Shown here: piece by piece, positions 44,793 to 54,163 of the stretch
Layout: each line of letters opens with the position of its first letter
Numbering within the stretch: position 1 is the stretch's first letter
Source of the DNA: Terriglobus albidus
Lineage (GTDB): Bacteria; Acidobacteriota; Terriglobia; Terriglobales; Acidobacteriaceae
Assembly (NCBI RefSeq): GCF_025685425.1
Contig: NZ_JAGTAS010000018.1
Span: forward strand, 1 to 64,000
Direction of reading: 5' to 3'
Length of the DNA: 64,000 bases
Position numbers and translations under genes: made by a program
The notes under the pieces: generated by a model
What the model was told of the DNA's origin: nothing
The model's input: only the letters and a program-made list of their open reading frames with translations
Database searches by the model: none

Positions 44793-47700
44793 ATGAAGTG
44801 TATCTTTTGCATCCTGGCTGTTCTGCTGTGTCTTGGGTCGTTGCCCCTCTTGTCGCAATCCATGAACGCATCCCTGAGCGGTGGCGTGACGGACTCGTCG
44901 GGACGGTACATCGCAGGGGCAGAGGTCACGATCGCAAATGACGCTACAGGCGTTCTGTATGCAACGCGGACAAACGAATCGGGAATTTATTTCGCCCCGC
45001 CTCTCCCGCCTGGCAGATATCGCGTTCAAGTTGCCAAACAAGGATTCAAGACGATCATCAAGCCTGATGTCATTCTGAACGTGCAGAGTGCACTTGCTTT
45101 GAATTTCGCTTTGCCGCTTGGTTCAACGGCCGAGAGTGTCACGGTAGAGGGCACATCCTCTCTGATGAATACGACCAACGGCTCTGTTAGCACGGTCGTG
45201 GACAGAAAATTTGTGGAATCCATACCTCTGAACGGCAGGAGTTTCCAGGATCTCATCTCCATGACTCCCGGTGTGGTTAGCCAGAGTCCACAGACCTCGC
45301 AAACCCCGGGTTTCAACGGAGATGTGAGCGTCAACGGCCAGCGTACCGAGAGCAACTACTACACCGTCGATGGTGTGAGTGGAAACGTTGGGGCAGGAGC
45401 CCCAAACGGTGGTCCGCAGGCCGCTACGAGCGGATCGCTTGGGGCGAGTACGGCTTTGGGTACCACGCAGAGCCTGGTTTCCGTCGATGCGTTGCAGGAG
45501 TTCCGTGTTTCCAGCTCCAGCTATTCCGCGGAGTATGGTCGTAGTCCAGGTGGCCAATTCTCGCTTGTTACCCGCTCCGGAACTAAGGTGATTCACGGAA
45601 GCGTCTTCGACTATCTCCGAAACGACTTCTTCGACGCCAACAACTGGTTCAACAACCACTACGGCCGCGCCATTACGCCCCTGCGGCAGAACGACTTCGG
45701 TGGCACAGTTGGCGGACCGGTTCCTCTCAGTGGCTCCCATCCCGGGTATTTCTTCGTGTCGTATGAAGGGCTCCGTCTGACACAACCTCAAGCCGCGTCC
45801 ATTCAGTTTGTCCCGAGCTTGGCGCTGCGGCAATCGGCGCCGGTCTCCCTACGACCTATTTTGAATGCCTTCCCAGTCCCGAACGGCAGTACGTATGCTT
45901 CCGGATTATCGCAATTCATCGAGCCCTACTCGTTGCCGAGTAGCGTCGACGCGACGAGTGTTCGTATCGATCAGATCGTCTCGTCTCATCTTGCTCTGTT
46001 TTTCCGAGTGAGTGATAGTCCCAGCGCCACAAATGCTCGAAACCTTTCTGTACGAACAGCTCGGAAATTTTCCACTCAGACCTATACATTTGGGGCGACA
46101 AGCCAGATTTCGACCAGCCTAACCAATGAGCTGCGACTCGGCTATGCGCGTAGCAACGCATCTACGCGGATTTCGCTCGATTCATTTGGGGGCGCAGCTC
46201 CCATCGACCTTGCCCAGGCAATGGGCAACGATCTCTCGACAACTTCCGGCACTGCCTTCCAACTGCCATTTACGGGAACAGGCGAAGCTGATTTGCAGCA
46301 GAGCGCCAATATCAATCAAGGTAGGCAATGGAATCTTGTGGACACCCTGAGTGTGAGTCGAGGAAGGCACCAGTGGAAATTCGGAGCCGACTATCGTCGC
46401 ATCAAGTCTCCGTTACATCCCCAATCACCTTATGTGTCGGGCATTTACTCCAACCAGGCATCCGTTCTCAACAACACGGCCGATACGGCAATCCTCTCGA
46501 AGGTGCTTCCGGCGACACCGATCTTCCAGGAGACGGCGCTCTTCGCACAAGACGAGTGGCGGCTTTCATCGAAGCTGTCTTTGTCCGCCGGGCTTCGTTG
46601 GGAGGTGAATCCACCACCTAGAGAGCAGCATGGGAACGATGCGTTTACACTGGCCGGAAGTCTTGCGGATCCCAGCTCACTTTCTGTCGCTCCGCGAGGG
46701 ACGCCTCTCTGGAGGACAAGCTGGTACAACTTTGCGCCTCGCCTTGGCGTCGCGTGGACGCTCAATAGCCGTTCAAACTGGGAGACGGTCTTGCGTACCG
46801 GAGGCGGAGTTTTCTTCGACACAGGCAACCAGGTTGCAGCCACCGGATATCAATATCTTGGCTTTTCGGCCATCCAGGTGAAGTCTAAGCTGGCTTTTCC
46901 GATCACCCCGGCACAGTTAGCCTTTGCTCCCTCGACCGCGGCTCCATATACCTCTACGACAGTGATTGCTTTTCCGTCTCATCTGCAACTTCCGTACACG
47001 TTGCAGTGGAACGTCAGTGTTCAGCAGGCATTGGGGAAGATGCAGACCATCACGATGTCGTATATCGGTTCGGAGGGGCGGCGGTTATTGCGTATGCAGC
47101 AATTCTCGCTGGGGTCAGTGAATCCGAACTTCGCGAATGTGAATGTGGTCACCACCGGAACCACCTCGAACTACCAGGCATTGCAACTGCAGTTCCAGCG
47201 GTCTGTCTCCCATGGCCTGCAGGCGCTCGCTTCCTACACCTGGTCCCATGCTCTCGACCTCGGTTCCAACAATTCGGCGCTGCCGGCGATCCGAGGCAAT
47301 GCCGACTTTGACGTGAGAAACAACCTGCAGGCCGGCGTTTCTTGGGACCTTCCTGGCGGAGGGCGTACGGGGATTCTCAACTATATGCGGAGTGGATGGG
47401 CGCTCGATGGGCGTCTCGTTGCCCGAACGGCGTTTCCCATTACCCTCCGCGGCAGTCTTCAGAGCAACAAGTCGACCGGTGAGACCTACTACGGAAACGT
47501 CAGTATCGTTTCTGGTCAGCCGTTCTACCTCTATGGAAGCCAGTATCCGGGAGGCCGTCTGGTTAACCGAGCTGCCTTCCGGTTACCTGTTGCGGGGGAT
47601 CCTGGGAACGCTCCCCGTAATTTCATCCGTGGCTTCGATGCGAATCAGATAAATCTTGCAGTCCGAAGATCCTTTGATCTTCGTCAGGAGATGAGATTGG

Positions 47701-47885
47701 TCTTTCGAGCGGAAGCCTTCAATCTCTTGAACCATCCGGTGTTCGGTCTCGTGGATCCCACCCTGAGCGATGCTCTCTTTGGCCAGGCGACGCAAACGCT
47801 CAATCAAAGCTTGGCTACCATGAGTAGCCAGTATCAGCAGGGTGGTCCTAGGTCGCTTCAATTCGCACTCAAGTTGCAGTTTTAG
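44793..47885 (+). CDS. Oar-like TonB-dependent receptor
   Basis: This 1030-residue outer-membrane receptor has a signal peptide (about 1-22) and an N-terminal carboxypeptidase-regulatory-like domain (about 25-110, with GVTDSSGRYIAGAEVTIAN). A plug domain (about 120-270, including IPLNGRSFQDLISMTPGV and YTVDGVSG) and a beta-barrel ending in FALKLQF follow. This is the usual acidobacterial type. It takes up large ligands using TonB energy. Its place between the anti-sigma and isopeptidase genes implies that it imports the product of the RiPP operon or a related peptide. Stop codon lies 9 bases before the isopeptidase ATG. Confidence 0.92.
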   Translation: MKCIFCILAVLLCLGSLPLLSQSMNASLSGGVTDSSGRYIAGAEVTIANDATGVLYATRTNESGIYFAPPLPPGRYRVQVAKQGFKTIIKPDVILNVQSALALNFALPLGSTAESVTVEGTSSLMNTTNGSVSTVVDRKFVESIPLNGRSFQDLISMTPGVVSQSPQTSQTPGFNGDVSVNGQRTESNYYTVDGVSGNVGAGAPNGGPQAATSGSLGASTALGTTQSLVSVDALQEFRVSSSSYSAEYGRSPGGQFSLVTRSGTKVIHGSVFDYLRNDFFDANNWFNNHYGRAITPLRQNDFGGTVGGPVPLSGSHPGYFFVSYEGLRLTQPQAASIQFVPSLALRQSAPVSLRPILNAFPVPNGSTYASGLSQFIEPYSLPSSVDATSVRIDQIVSSHLALFFRVSDSPSATNARNLSVRTARKFSTQTYTFGATSQISTSLTNELRLGYARSNASTRISLDSFGGAAPIDLAQAMGNDLSTTSGTAFQLPFTGTGEADLQQSANINQGRQWNLVDTLSVSRGRHQWKFGADYRRIKSPLHPQSPYVSGIYSNQASVLNNTADTAILSKVLPATPIFQETALFAQDEWRLSSKLSLSAGLRWEVNPPPREQHGNDAFTLAGSLADPSSLSVAPRGTPLWRTSWYNFAPRLGVAWTLNSRSNWETVLRTGGGVFFDTGNQVAATGYQYLGFSAIQVKSKLAFPITPAQLAFAPSTAAPYTSTTVIAFPSHLQLPYTLQWNVSVQQALGKMQTITMSYIGSEGRRLLRMQQFSLGSVNPNFANVNVVTTGTTSNYQALQLQFQRSVSHGLQALASYTWSHALDLGSNNSALPAIRGNADFDVRNNLQAGVSWDLPGGGRTGILNYMRSGWALDGRLVARTAFPITLRGSLQSNKSTGETYYGNVSIVSGQPFYLYGSQYPGGRLVNRAAFRLPVAGDPGNAPRNFIRGFDANQINLAVRRSFDLRQEMRLVFRAEAFNLLNHPVFGLVDPTLSDALFGQATQTLNQSLATMSSQYQQGGPRSLQFALKLQF

Positions 47886-47894
47886 GGGGCGAAG

Positions 47895-50213
47895 ATGAAG
47901 ATTCGTTGGGATTATTGCGTCTGCATCATTCTGTACCTTGTCATCTTAGCCCCTCTCTGGAGTGGCGATTGCCTCCGCGCTGAGGCCAAACGTGCAATCA
48001 GTCCTTCCGACTGTGTTACCGTCCGCCGCTTAGTAAGCGACAGTTTTCGTTCAGGTTTGCAGATTGACCCAAGCGGTCAGCGTGTCGCTTATCTTGTGAA
48101 CTCGCCCAATCTCGCTACCAACAATAACGACGTCGAGCTCTACGTTGCTGCCATGGACGGAACACATGCGCCCAAGCGTCTCCTCGTAGCGCGGAGGATG
48201 TCCGGTCTTCACTGGCTTGCAAACGGTCAAACTCTTTCCATGCTGGCAGACCGGCAGGGACGTGTCGAGTTGCTTGAAATCGATCTCCGAACCAGTCGCG
48301 TTAGCACTCTCTTTGGGCTGGCGCAGAATATTGCCGAATACAGCATGGACGGGCTAGGAAAGACGTTGGTGTACGCAATTGAACGACATACGTACCACCG
48401 TCCGGGTAGCCAGGCGAGTGATGCCGAGACTGCTGCAGGATACCGGATTCCGTTTCAGGAGCCGACGAAGCCAAACTTCTACACGCGGGATCTGTTCTTC
48501 GTCCGAAAACGCGGTTCAGGCTGGACGAAGCCAAAGAGGCTTGCGGTACGGCTTCCGGGAGTGCGAAGCGCGACCGATTCGTTTCCGTACAACCTAAGCC
48601 TGATGCTGAGTGTTTCGCCGGATGGCAAATACCTGGCGTTCAACTATCTTGCTTCTGCCGCTATGCTTCCACCGGATTGGCTTCATAGCCCTGTCGTGGG
48701 GGGAATGATGAACAACGGTATTGGCGTCGGGATGGTGACAGCTGTACTACGGCTGCAGGATGAAGCTACGCTTCTGCCATTTCCGTCTCCATGGTCCCAG
48801 AGCATTCCGCTTTGGTCTCCTGACAGCCAGTCTTTTGCCGCAGTAGCAGAATCACCGGTCAATAGCTCATGGGAACGAGATGACGTGCAAAAGCACGGGC
48901 CTCTGCCGGATAACTTCCATCTCTTTGAGGTGCATGTTCCAACAGGGAAAGTACGCCTCATTCGAGAGGATCTCCATGGGATGTTACGAGGTCCGCTTAA
49001 GTGGGAATCATCCGGAGAGCTGCTGGTCCAGGATCAGCCAGATTCCATTGTTTCCATGCGGGAAGACAGCGACGTTTGGAAAGAGGTGTCGTCGCGACGG
49101 GTACCGTTGCGAGGCTCGGTGAATCAGTTGGCAGCTTCTCAAGACGCGATGATCGCCGACGCTGAGTCGCCCGATGTTCCCCCTAGCCTCTTTCTCTTTC
49201 GTATCGGTTGGAGAGGACCTCGTCTCCTTGCAAATCTCGATCCTCAATTTGACCATCTGACCCTGGCGCCCACTCGGGAGGTCTCGTGGACAACCGCCCA
49301 GGGATTTGAAGCCAAAGGTCTCTTATTCTTTCCACCGAATTATGACCCAAGCCGGCGATACCCCCTGGTGATTCATACCTATGCCGCAACACCGGGGTTC
49401 TTCTGCGATAGCGGCGCAAGTCACTATCCCGCCTTTGCACCTCAACCTATTGCGAATGCTGGGATGCTCTATCTGATACGTATTCACAGCGGAAGCCGAA
49501 AGACCGATGCCGAGCAGTCGCACTATCCTCCTGGTTTTCCTGGGAATCTTGGGGAGGCGGCGTTCCAGACGGATATATGGGACAAAGCTGTGGAAGCCCT
49601 CACGGCGAGAGGTCTCGTTGATCCGGCAAAAGTCGGGATCATAGGATTCAGCCGTTCGGGCTGGTATACGGAATTCGCACTCACGCATGGTCGCACCCGC
49701 TATGCTGCAGCGACGGTCGTGGACAACGTCGAATACAGCATGGGCGAGTACTGGCTGAGTCATACCCCGCAGTTGCAGCGCGGCTGGGATGCGATGTATG
49801 GAGGATCTCCATACAGTGAGGCCGCCAACAATTGGCGAGGGCATTCAATCTCGTTCAACCTCCCGAAGATTCATACGCCGCTTCTTATGGAGGTGATGGG
49901 ATATGGGACACGTTACACGGACGGAAGTGCGCCGCCTCTCAGTTTGGCATTGAAATGGGAGGTATTCTCTGGACTGAGCCGTTTGCATAAGCCAACCGAG
50001 CTCTACTATTACCCCCTCGAGATGCATCAGCCGGATCATCCGTTGGCGCGTCTGGGCTCTCTCGAACGCAATCTTGCTTGGTATCTCTTTTGGCTGAAAG
50101 GGGAGGAGCGAACTGACCCGACTGATCCGGATCGTTATTCTCGCTGGCGCGCGATGCAAGCTGGCGAAGACCCCGCCACTCATGGGGTGGGAACAAATGT
50201 AACGGCGCGGTAA
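47895..50213 (+). CDS. Lasso-peptide isopeptidase-type S9 serine hydrolase
   Basis: This 772-residue protein has a signal peptide (about 1-30), a beta-propeller part (about 60-430) and an alpha/beta-hydrolase domain (about 470-755). The nucleophile is Ser586 in GFSRSG. The catalytic His is probably His711 in EMHQPDHP, followed by LERNLAWYLFWL, which matches the end of AtxE2-type enzymes as I recall them. AtxE2 opens the ring of lasso peptides after uptake. The gene follows a TonB receptor and converges with a lasso-type biosynthesis operon, the same arrangement as in astexin clusters, which strongly supports this call over a general prolyl oligopeptidase. Confidence 0.88.
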   Translation: MKIRWDYCVCIILYLVILAPLWSGDCLRAEAKRAISPSDCVTVRRLVSDSFRSGLQIDPSGQRVAYLVNSPNLATNNNDVELYVAAMDGTHAPKRLLVARRMSGLHWLANGQTLSMLADRQGRVELLEIDLRTSRVSTLFGLAQNIAEYSMDGLGKTLVYAIERHTYHRPGSQASDAETAAGYRIPFQEPTKPNFYTRDLFFVRKRGSGWTKPKRLAVRLPGVRSATDSFPYNLSLMLSVSPDGKYLAFNYLASAAMLPPDWLHSPVVGGMMNNGIGVGMVTAVLRLQDEATLLPFPSPWSQSIPLWSPDSQSFAAVAESPVNSSWERDDVQKHGPLPDNFHLFEVHVPTGKVRLIREDLHGMLRGPLKWESSGELLVQDQPDSIVSMREDSDVWKEVSSRRVPLRGSVNQLAASQDAMIADAESPDVPPSLFLFRIGWRGPRLLANLDPQFDHLTLAPTREVSWTTAQGFEAKGLLFFPPNYDPSRRYPLVIHTYAATPGFFCDSGASHYPAFAPQPIANAGMLYLIRIHSGSRKTDAEQSHYPPGFPGNLGEAAFQTDIWDKAVEALTARGLVDPAKVGIIGFSRSGWYTEFALTHGRTRYAAATVVDNVEYSMGEYWLSHTPQLQRGWDAMYGGSPYSEAANNWRGHSISFNLPKIHTPLLMEVMGYGTRYTDGSAPPLSLALKWEVFSGLSRLHKPTELYYYPLEMHQPDHPLARLGSLERNLAWYLFWLKGEERTDPTDPDRYSRWRAMQAGEDPATHGVGTNVTAR

Positions 50214-50217
50214 GACT

Positions 50218-50255
50218 CGAATCGGGGGCGCGGTCTTCCGGCCCCGATTCGTTCT
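50218..50255. terminator. Bidirectional hairpin between isopeptidase and precursor genes
   Basis: A perfect 10-bp stem (CGAATCGGGG with CCCCGATTCG) encloses a 14-base loop, with GTTCTG after it. It lies between two convergent genes and could stop transcription from both sides. No long T run is visible in either direction. Confidence 0.65.
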
Positions 50256-50269
50256 GTTGGAGGGATGGG

Positions 50270-50416
50270 CTACTCGTCCGCCTCATAGGCTGCGGCGGTC
50301 GAGAGGAAAGAAGGATCGCCACCGCTGCTGTCGGGACGAGCAATGGATTTGTCCATCCCCATGATGGCTTCGCTGGCGGTAACAACGGAGAGAATTGCTG
50401 GTTTGATGTAACGCAT
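50270..50416 (-). CDS. Lasso-type RiPP precursor peptide (48 residues)
   Basis: The reading frame has a good ribosome site (AAGGAG, 9 bases before the ATG at 50416). The leader begins MRYIKPAILSVVTASEAIMG, which has the Tyr-x-x-Pro-x-Ile pattern that PqqD-like leader-binding proteins recognise. The rest is KSIARPDSSGGDPSFLS followed by TAAAYEADE. Lasso precursors usually have a Thr two residues before the core and an Asp/Glu 7-9 residues after its start. Neither is clear here: the only late Thr is Thr40 and acidic residues are Asp34, Glu45, Asp47 and Glu48. The gene lies 77 bases downstream of the cyclase gene. The frame would extend upstream to 50572 but without a signal for translation. Confidence 0.8.
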   Translation of the reverse strand: MRYIKPAILSVVTASEAIMGMDKSIARPDSSGGDPSFLSTAAAYEADE

Positions 50417-50493
50417 AGTGGTGCTCCTTGTTGGATTTTCCGGATGGTGGGCCACACGGAACTTATTGCCCGGTACTGCAAGGCGATCTTTGG

Positions 50494-52347
50494 TCATGCA
50501 GAGATAGGTGAGACGACGCCCGAACGGAGCCAAAGCTCGAAGAGGCAAGTCTTCATCAGAGCCGTTCGCCATTCGGATCTGCCTCGAACTGCGGCGTTTT
50601 CCAAGGCGAGCTCGAACTCCTCTCGATTTACAAATCCGATTTCAAGAAGAAGGGAAGAGCGGATGAGACTGCGCATCCGTTCGTAAGAATCCATCAGCAA
50701 AGCAGCGGGTGCTCGCTCGATGTAGGCTTTCCGACGACGTTCAAGCACTTTGGACGGAACGATGCTTTTCAATGCCCGGCGCATCATATAACGCCGTCGG
50801 CCCGGCTGAACCAATTGCTCATTCGGCAGGGAAAGAGCAAACTCGACCACTTGGCGATCCAGGAAAGGGAAGCGATGCTCCATTCGTTGCAGCGCAAAGT
50901 TATGGGGATTAGGTAGGGTCGCAAGCAGGGTTAACCAGCTTCTCGCGGATAGGACACTGCTTGGAGCACGGTCTCGACACACAAAAGGTGAAGCGCCTCC
51001 AAAAGAGGGTGTGTGCCGTCGCAACAGATTCTTTGTAATCCATGGCGGGACCTCCATCTTCGTCTGGTGAACATTGCTCGCGACCTGGAATGCCTGACGG
51101 AGAAGGTGCCAGATCGGTGTATGCAGTGTCGTACTCCAGGCAAATGCTCTTCTCAAGAGGTGCACTGGCTGACCTGTAACCAGCAAATCAGCTAGCTCCG
51201 GCATCGGGGAGGGTACACCACCTAGCAACTCATCTCCCCCGAGGCCGGAGAGGATGACGTCGTAGCCGTGCGTAGAGATCGCCTGCTGAAATCTCAACTC
51301 GTGCTCTAGCGAGCCCGAGTCATAACCCGGCAAAACGAAGGTCCCGGCGGGAATTGACGCAGGCAGGAAGGTGTGACCGGATTGCGATACGTCAAAGCTA
51401 AGCGTGGGTTTTCCCCGAGCCTCAGCGACTTCCTGGAAATAAGGTCTCTCATTCCAATTTGGTTCGGCATCATCGAAGAACGAGACGGTATCGAGCAGGG
51501 CCGGGGGCCTATTGGTCCTCCGCCGGATGCGATCAGAGACGCAAACTATCGAGCTGGAGTCGACTCCACCGCTCAGGTGGGCTAGGATTCTGTCCTTCAG
51601 CGGTGTGCGGCGGGCGATGGAGTGTTCGAACACATGCAGAAAGTGCTCGTCAAATTCGTCATGTGACCGATAATTGAGTTTCTGCCGGACAAACGGTTCC
51701 CAATGGCGAGTTCTCTCGAATCCGTTTTTCTTGATACAGACAAACTCTCCCGGTGCGACGGCATTGATGCCTTCAATCGGTGTGCGATGGAAGTCCAAGC
51801 TACCTATCAAATAAGACACGGCATAGTCGCAGTCCAAACTCCGACTAGTGCCGGCGGCAACGCCCCAGCTCTCTAGGTAGGTTGACCAGCGTGCGCAATC
51901 ATTTACGAATTCGAAGTAGAGCGTCCGCGTACCCGCGTGATCGCGCGCAAGGTAGATGGCGTCGTCACCTGGTACCCACAGTGCTAACGCCCAATCGCCG
52001 ACCAGACGAGAAAACATGGTGCTACCCCACAACTCAAAGGCAGCAAGGATGATTCGTTCATCTGGGCATTCCGGTTCGGCGATATGGAGTTCGGAGAGCA
52101 GTTCCGTGCGGTTGTCCAGTCGGCCATCGAACACTATTAGATTGCCTCGGCTGCTCGCAAGCGGCGGCTTTTGCCTTTCTGGATGTGCGTTTCTGTCTTC
52201 CGCCTGGAATCCCATGGCGAGGTGTCCCGATACGCTGAGGCATTCGGGACCTTTACTCCATCGCCGTGTAGCCTCGGCGAAGCGCGAGAATTCAATCCGG
52301 TCAACCGGGCGTCTCGCGAAATCGACAATTCCGAAGAAGATGTTCAT
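50494..52347 (-). CDS. Lasso-type asparagine-synthetase-like cyclase (C protein)
   Basis: This 617-residue protein has a degenerate N-terminal glutaminase-like domain that lacks the catalytic Cys at position 2 (it starts MNIFFGIVDF). It also has an ATP pyrophosphatase domain with the SGGVDSS P-loop at about 259-265. In lasso peptide systems this protein adenylates the Asp/Glu side chain and forms the ring. I start at the ATG 52347, which matches the domain start and follows a GAGACC stretch; the frame extends seven codons further to a TTG. It begins 14 bases after the leader peptidase gene. True asparagine synthetase is excluded by the missing Cys and the cluster context. Confidence 0.9.
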   Translation of the reverse strand: MNIFFGIVDFARRPVDRIEFSRFAEATRRWSKGPECLSVSGHLAMGFQAEDRNAHPERQKPPLASSRGNLIVFDGRLDNRTELLSELHIAEPECPDERIILAAFELWGSTMFSRLVGDWALALWVPGDDAIYLARDHAGTRTLYFEFVNDCARWSTYLESWGVAAGTSRSLDCDYAVSYLIGSLDFHRTPIEGINAVAPGEFVCIKKNGFERTRHWEPFVRQKLNYRSHDEFDEHFLHVFEHSIARRTPLKDRILAHLSGGVDSSSIVCVSDRIRRRTNRPPALLDTVSFFDDAEPNWNERPYFQEVAEARGKPTLSFDVSQSGHTFLPASIPAGTFVLPGYDSGSLEHELRFQQAISTHGYDVILSGLGGDELLGGVPSPMPELADLLVTGQPVHLLRRAFAWSTTLHTPIWHLLRQAFQVASNVHQTKMEVPPWITKNLLRRHTPSFGGASPFVCRDRAPSSVLSARSWLTLLATLPNPHNFALQRMEHRFPFLDRQVVEFALSLPNEQLVQPGRRRYMMRRALKSIVPSKVLERRRKAYIERAPAALLMDSYERMRSLIRSSLLLEIGFVNREEFELALENAAVRGRSEWRTALMKTCLFELWLRSGVVSPISA

Positions 52348-52361
52348 CGCAGGTCTCAGGT

Positions 52362-52793
52362 TTAGCAACGTTCGAGCTCTTGATAGATCTCATGCATATA
52401 CGGTTTGTCGTTGACCACTTCGCCGGAAAGCTCAACCCAAGCGTGCGACTTAGACGGTTGGATCTGAACTCCGATCACCATCTCGGCTGGCAAGCCGTAG
52501 CGGCGCATCAAGAGAGTCGCCGCAGCAGAGCGCTGGAGGCAAAGCACGGGTTTGAAGTAGAGTGCGCAGGCCAAATCCACCGCATCGCTGAGAACTCGGT
52601 GACCGAGTCGCGGCTCCTTTTGCTTCGAAGGAGTCTTTCTGCGAACCCTCGTATAAATTTCGAAGAACGCGCTGCGCTCCATCGCGGGTTCTAAAGACAG
52701 CAAGAGGAAGAAAGCTTGCAGCACAGGCCAAACTGTGGGGGAGTCCTTGCCTTCTTCCGGTTTCTGCGCCTCTTTTGGGATCGATGGACTCAT
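52362..52793 (-). CDS. Lasso-type leader peptidase (B2, McjB-like)
   Basis: This 143-residue protein has the transglutaminase-like fold of B2 proteins. The catalytic Cys is Cys85 in PVLCLQRSAAATLLMRRYG, the His is His117 in SHAWVELSGEVVND and the Asp is Asp129 at the end of that motif. It removes the leader from the precursor. Its ATG overlaps the kinase stop in an ATGA junction. Only the B2 part is here; the leader-binding part is the separate PqqD-like gene. Length fits the family. Confidence 0.9.
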   Translation of the reverse strand: MSPSIPKEAQKPEEGKDSPTVWPVLQAFFLLLSLEPAMERSAFFEIYTRVRRKTPSKQKEPRLGHRVLSDAVDLACALYFKPVLCLQRSAAATLLMRRYGLPAEMVIGVQIQPSKSHAWVELSGEVVNDKPYMHEIYQELERC

Positions 52794-54163
52794 CTACCAG
52801 CCCTCTTGAGTTGCTGTGCCGCGCGATCCATGTGCCGCGCTATCGGGCGAACGAAAGAGTAGAAGGAATCAATCGTGCCTCCTGCTTCCTTAGCGGGAAC
52901 ACCTCGTCCATAGATCGTAGAAAAGGCGGCAACGAGATCTGCGTAAGCAAGACTCTTCCTCAGGTTGTCGATATCGCATACGCCACGCCAGACATCGAGG
53001 TACGCCTCGGTGGTCTCTCGCTCAATGCTTGCTCTCAAAGGCTCATCCTGAAGCTTGTTCAACAACAGGAGATGACGCAACGAAACGATGCAAGGGCCAA
53101 TGTAAGCTTCACTCCAATCAATGAATCTGATAATTCGGTCGCCTTCTGACAGTATGTTCCCTGCATTCAGGTCACCGTGGAGGATGGTTGTCGGTACCCC
53201 AAGTTGACTGATTTGCTCCAGTACTCTTGCGATTGTTTCGGAAAGAACCGTCAAACGCGTTTGGGATATGCGTGGCACTTTGGTTGATCTTTGGCGATCC
53301 ATCGCCTCGCAAAGCATCTCCAGGATCTCGGGGAGTGCCCGCCTGGTCGATTCCGGCCGCTGATCGACACCACCTCCAGCCAGCAATTCTTGTTCATATC
53401 CCATGGTTGCAACTTGCAGACGCGCGAGTGCGGTTGCCGCATGGATGAGCCAGGTCCCAGAGCCAGAGGCCCCGTCTTCACACGCGGGCGATCCGTCTCC
53501 CGATTGCAGCCACGCATTCCAATCTTCTCGAACTGCCGTCACCGTCGGGATGGGACAGGCGCCCGGGCAAGAACCTCGCGCTAGTTCATAGAGTCGTCGC
53601 GTGATCGAGCACTCATGCGCATTCGGAGCGCCCGTTGCCTTCAGCCAATACTTCTTCCCTCTAATGGTTCTAAAGCTCAGCAATACGAAGTGGTCGCTCA
53701 CATTTAGTTGCCGTATTTCAGCCTTCTGCGCGAGAAGCTCCTTGATTGAAGTTTCGGCCCAATTGATGGCGTCGTTGATCCATCCCAAACGCGAGAAGGG
53801 CGAACGGGTCCATCCGTTAATGATCAGCCGTAGACGTGCCGCAAATGAGGCCGAATATGAGCCATCCACGGCAGCACTGGGCGATACGAGTTGATAGCTA
53901 TAGCCGACGGACACCGTAAGGAGCTCACAGATTGCAAACCAAATGCCCGATGAATCCCGGTAGAGATCGAGAGCTAAGACTGACAAGGAGGTCTTTCGGT
54001 AAGTCTCCGATTGGATTTCGGCAGCATGGCGGCTATAAAGCCGAACATCGATGTTCAATAGCACGATGTCGGATTGTCCTGCTCGGCTCACCAGCCTTTG
54101 GCTCCCCGGATCGATCAAGACGATGCGGTAAGTCCGAGTCTCAACTTGTGCGTTCCGGATCAT
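52790..54163 (-). CDS. Phosphotransferase-type kinase in the RiPP operon
   Basis: This 457-residue protein has an aminoglycoside/choline-kinase-like domain (about 150-430). The ATP-binding Lys is in KKYWLKAT (about Lys175), the catalytic loop is ILHGDLNAGN (Asp331, Asn336) and the metal-binding Asp is in FIDWSEAY (Asp349). The first 110-120 residues form a separate beta-rich domain that I do not recognise with certainty; it has the feel of a degenerate Nudix fold. Position between the RRE and B2 genes with 4-base overlaps on both sides means tight co-translation. I infer phosphorylation of the precursor or product; its Ser and Thr residues are possible targets. Self-resistance by product phosphorylation is an alternative. 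Confidence 0.82.
   Translation of the reverse strand: MIRNAQVETRTYRIVLIDPGSQRLVSRAGQSDIVLLNIDVRLYSRHAAEIQSETYRKTSLSVLALDLYRDSSGIWFAICELLTVSVGYSYQLVSPSAAVDGSYSASFAARLRLIINGWTRSPFSRLGWINDAINWAETSIKELLAQKAEIRQLNVSDHFVLLSFRTIRGKKYWLKATGAPNAHECSITRRLYELARGSCPGACPIPTVTAVREDWNAWLQSGDGSPACEDGASGSGTWLIHAATALARLQVATMGYEQELLAGGGVDQRPESTRRALPEILEMLCEAMDRQRSTKVPRISQTRLTVLSETIARVLEQISQLGVPTTILHGDLNAGNILSEGDRIIRFIDWSEAYIGPCIVSLRHLLLLNKLQDEPLRASIERETTEAYLDVWRGVCDIDNLRKSLAYADLVAAFSTIYGRGVPAKEAGGTIDSFYSFVRPIARHMDRAAQQLKRAGR

Noticed and set aside
50494-52347. True asparagine synthetase
   Set aside because: The N-terminal catalytic Cys needed for glutamine use is missing and the gene sits between a lasso B2 gene and a precursor.
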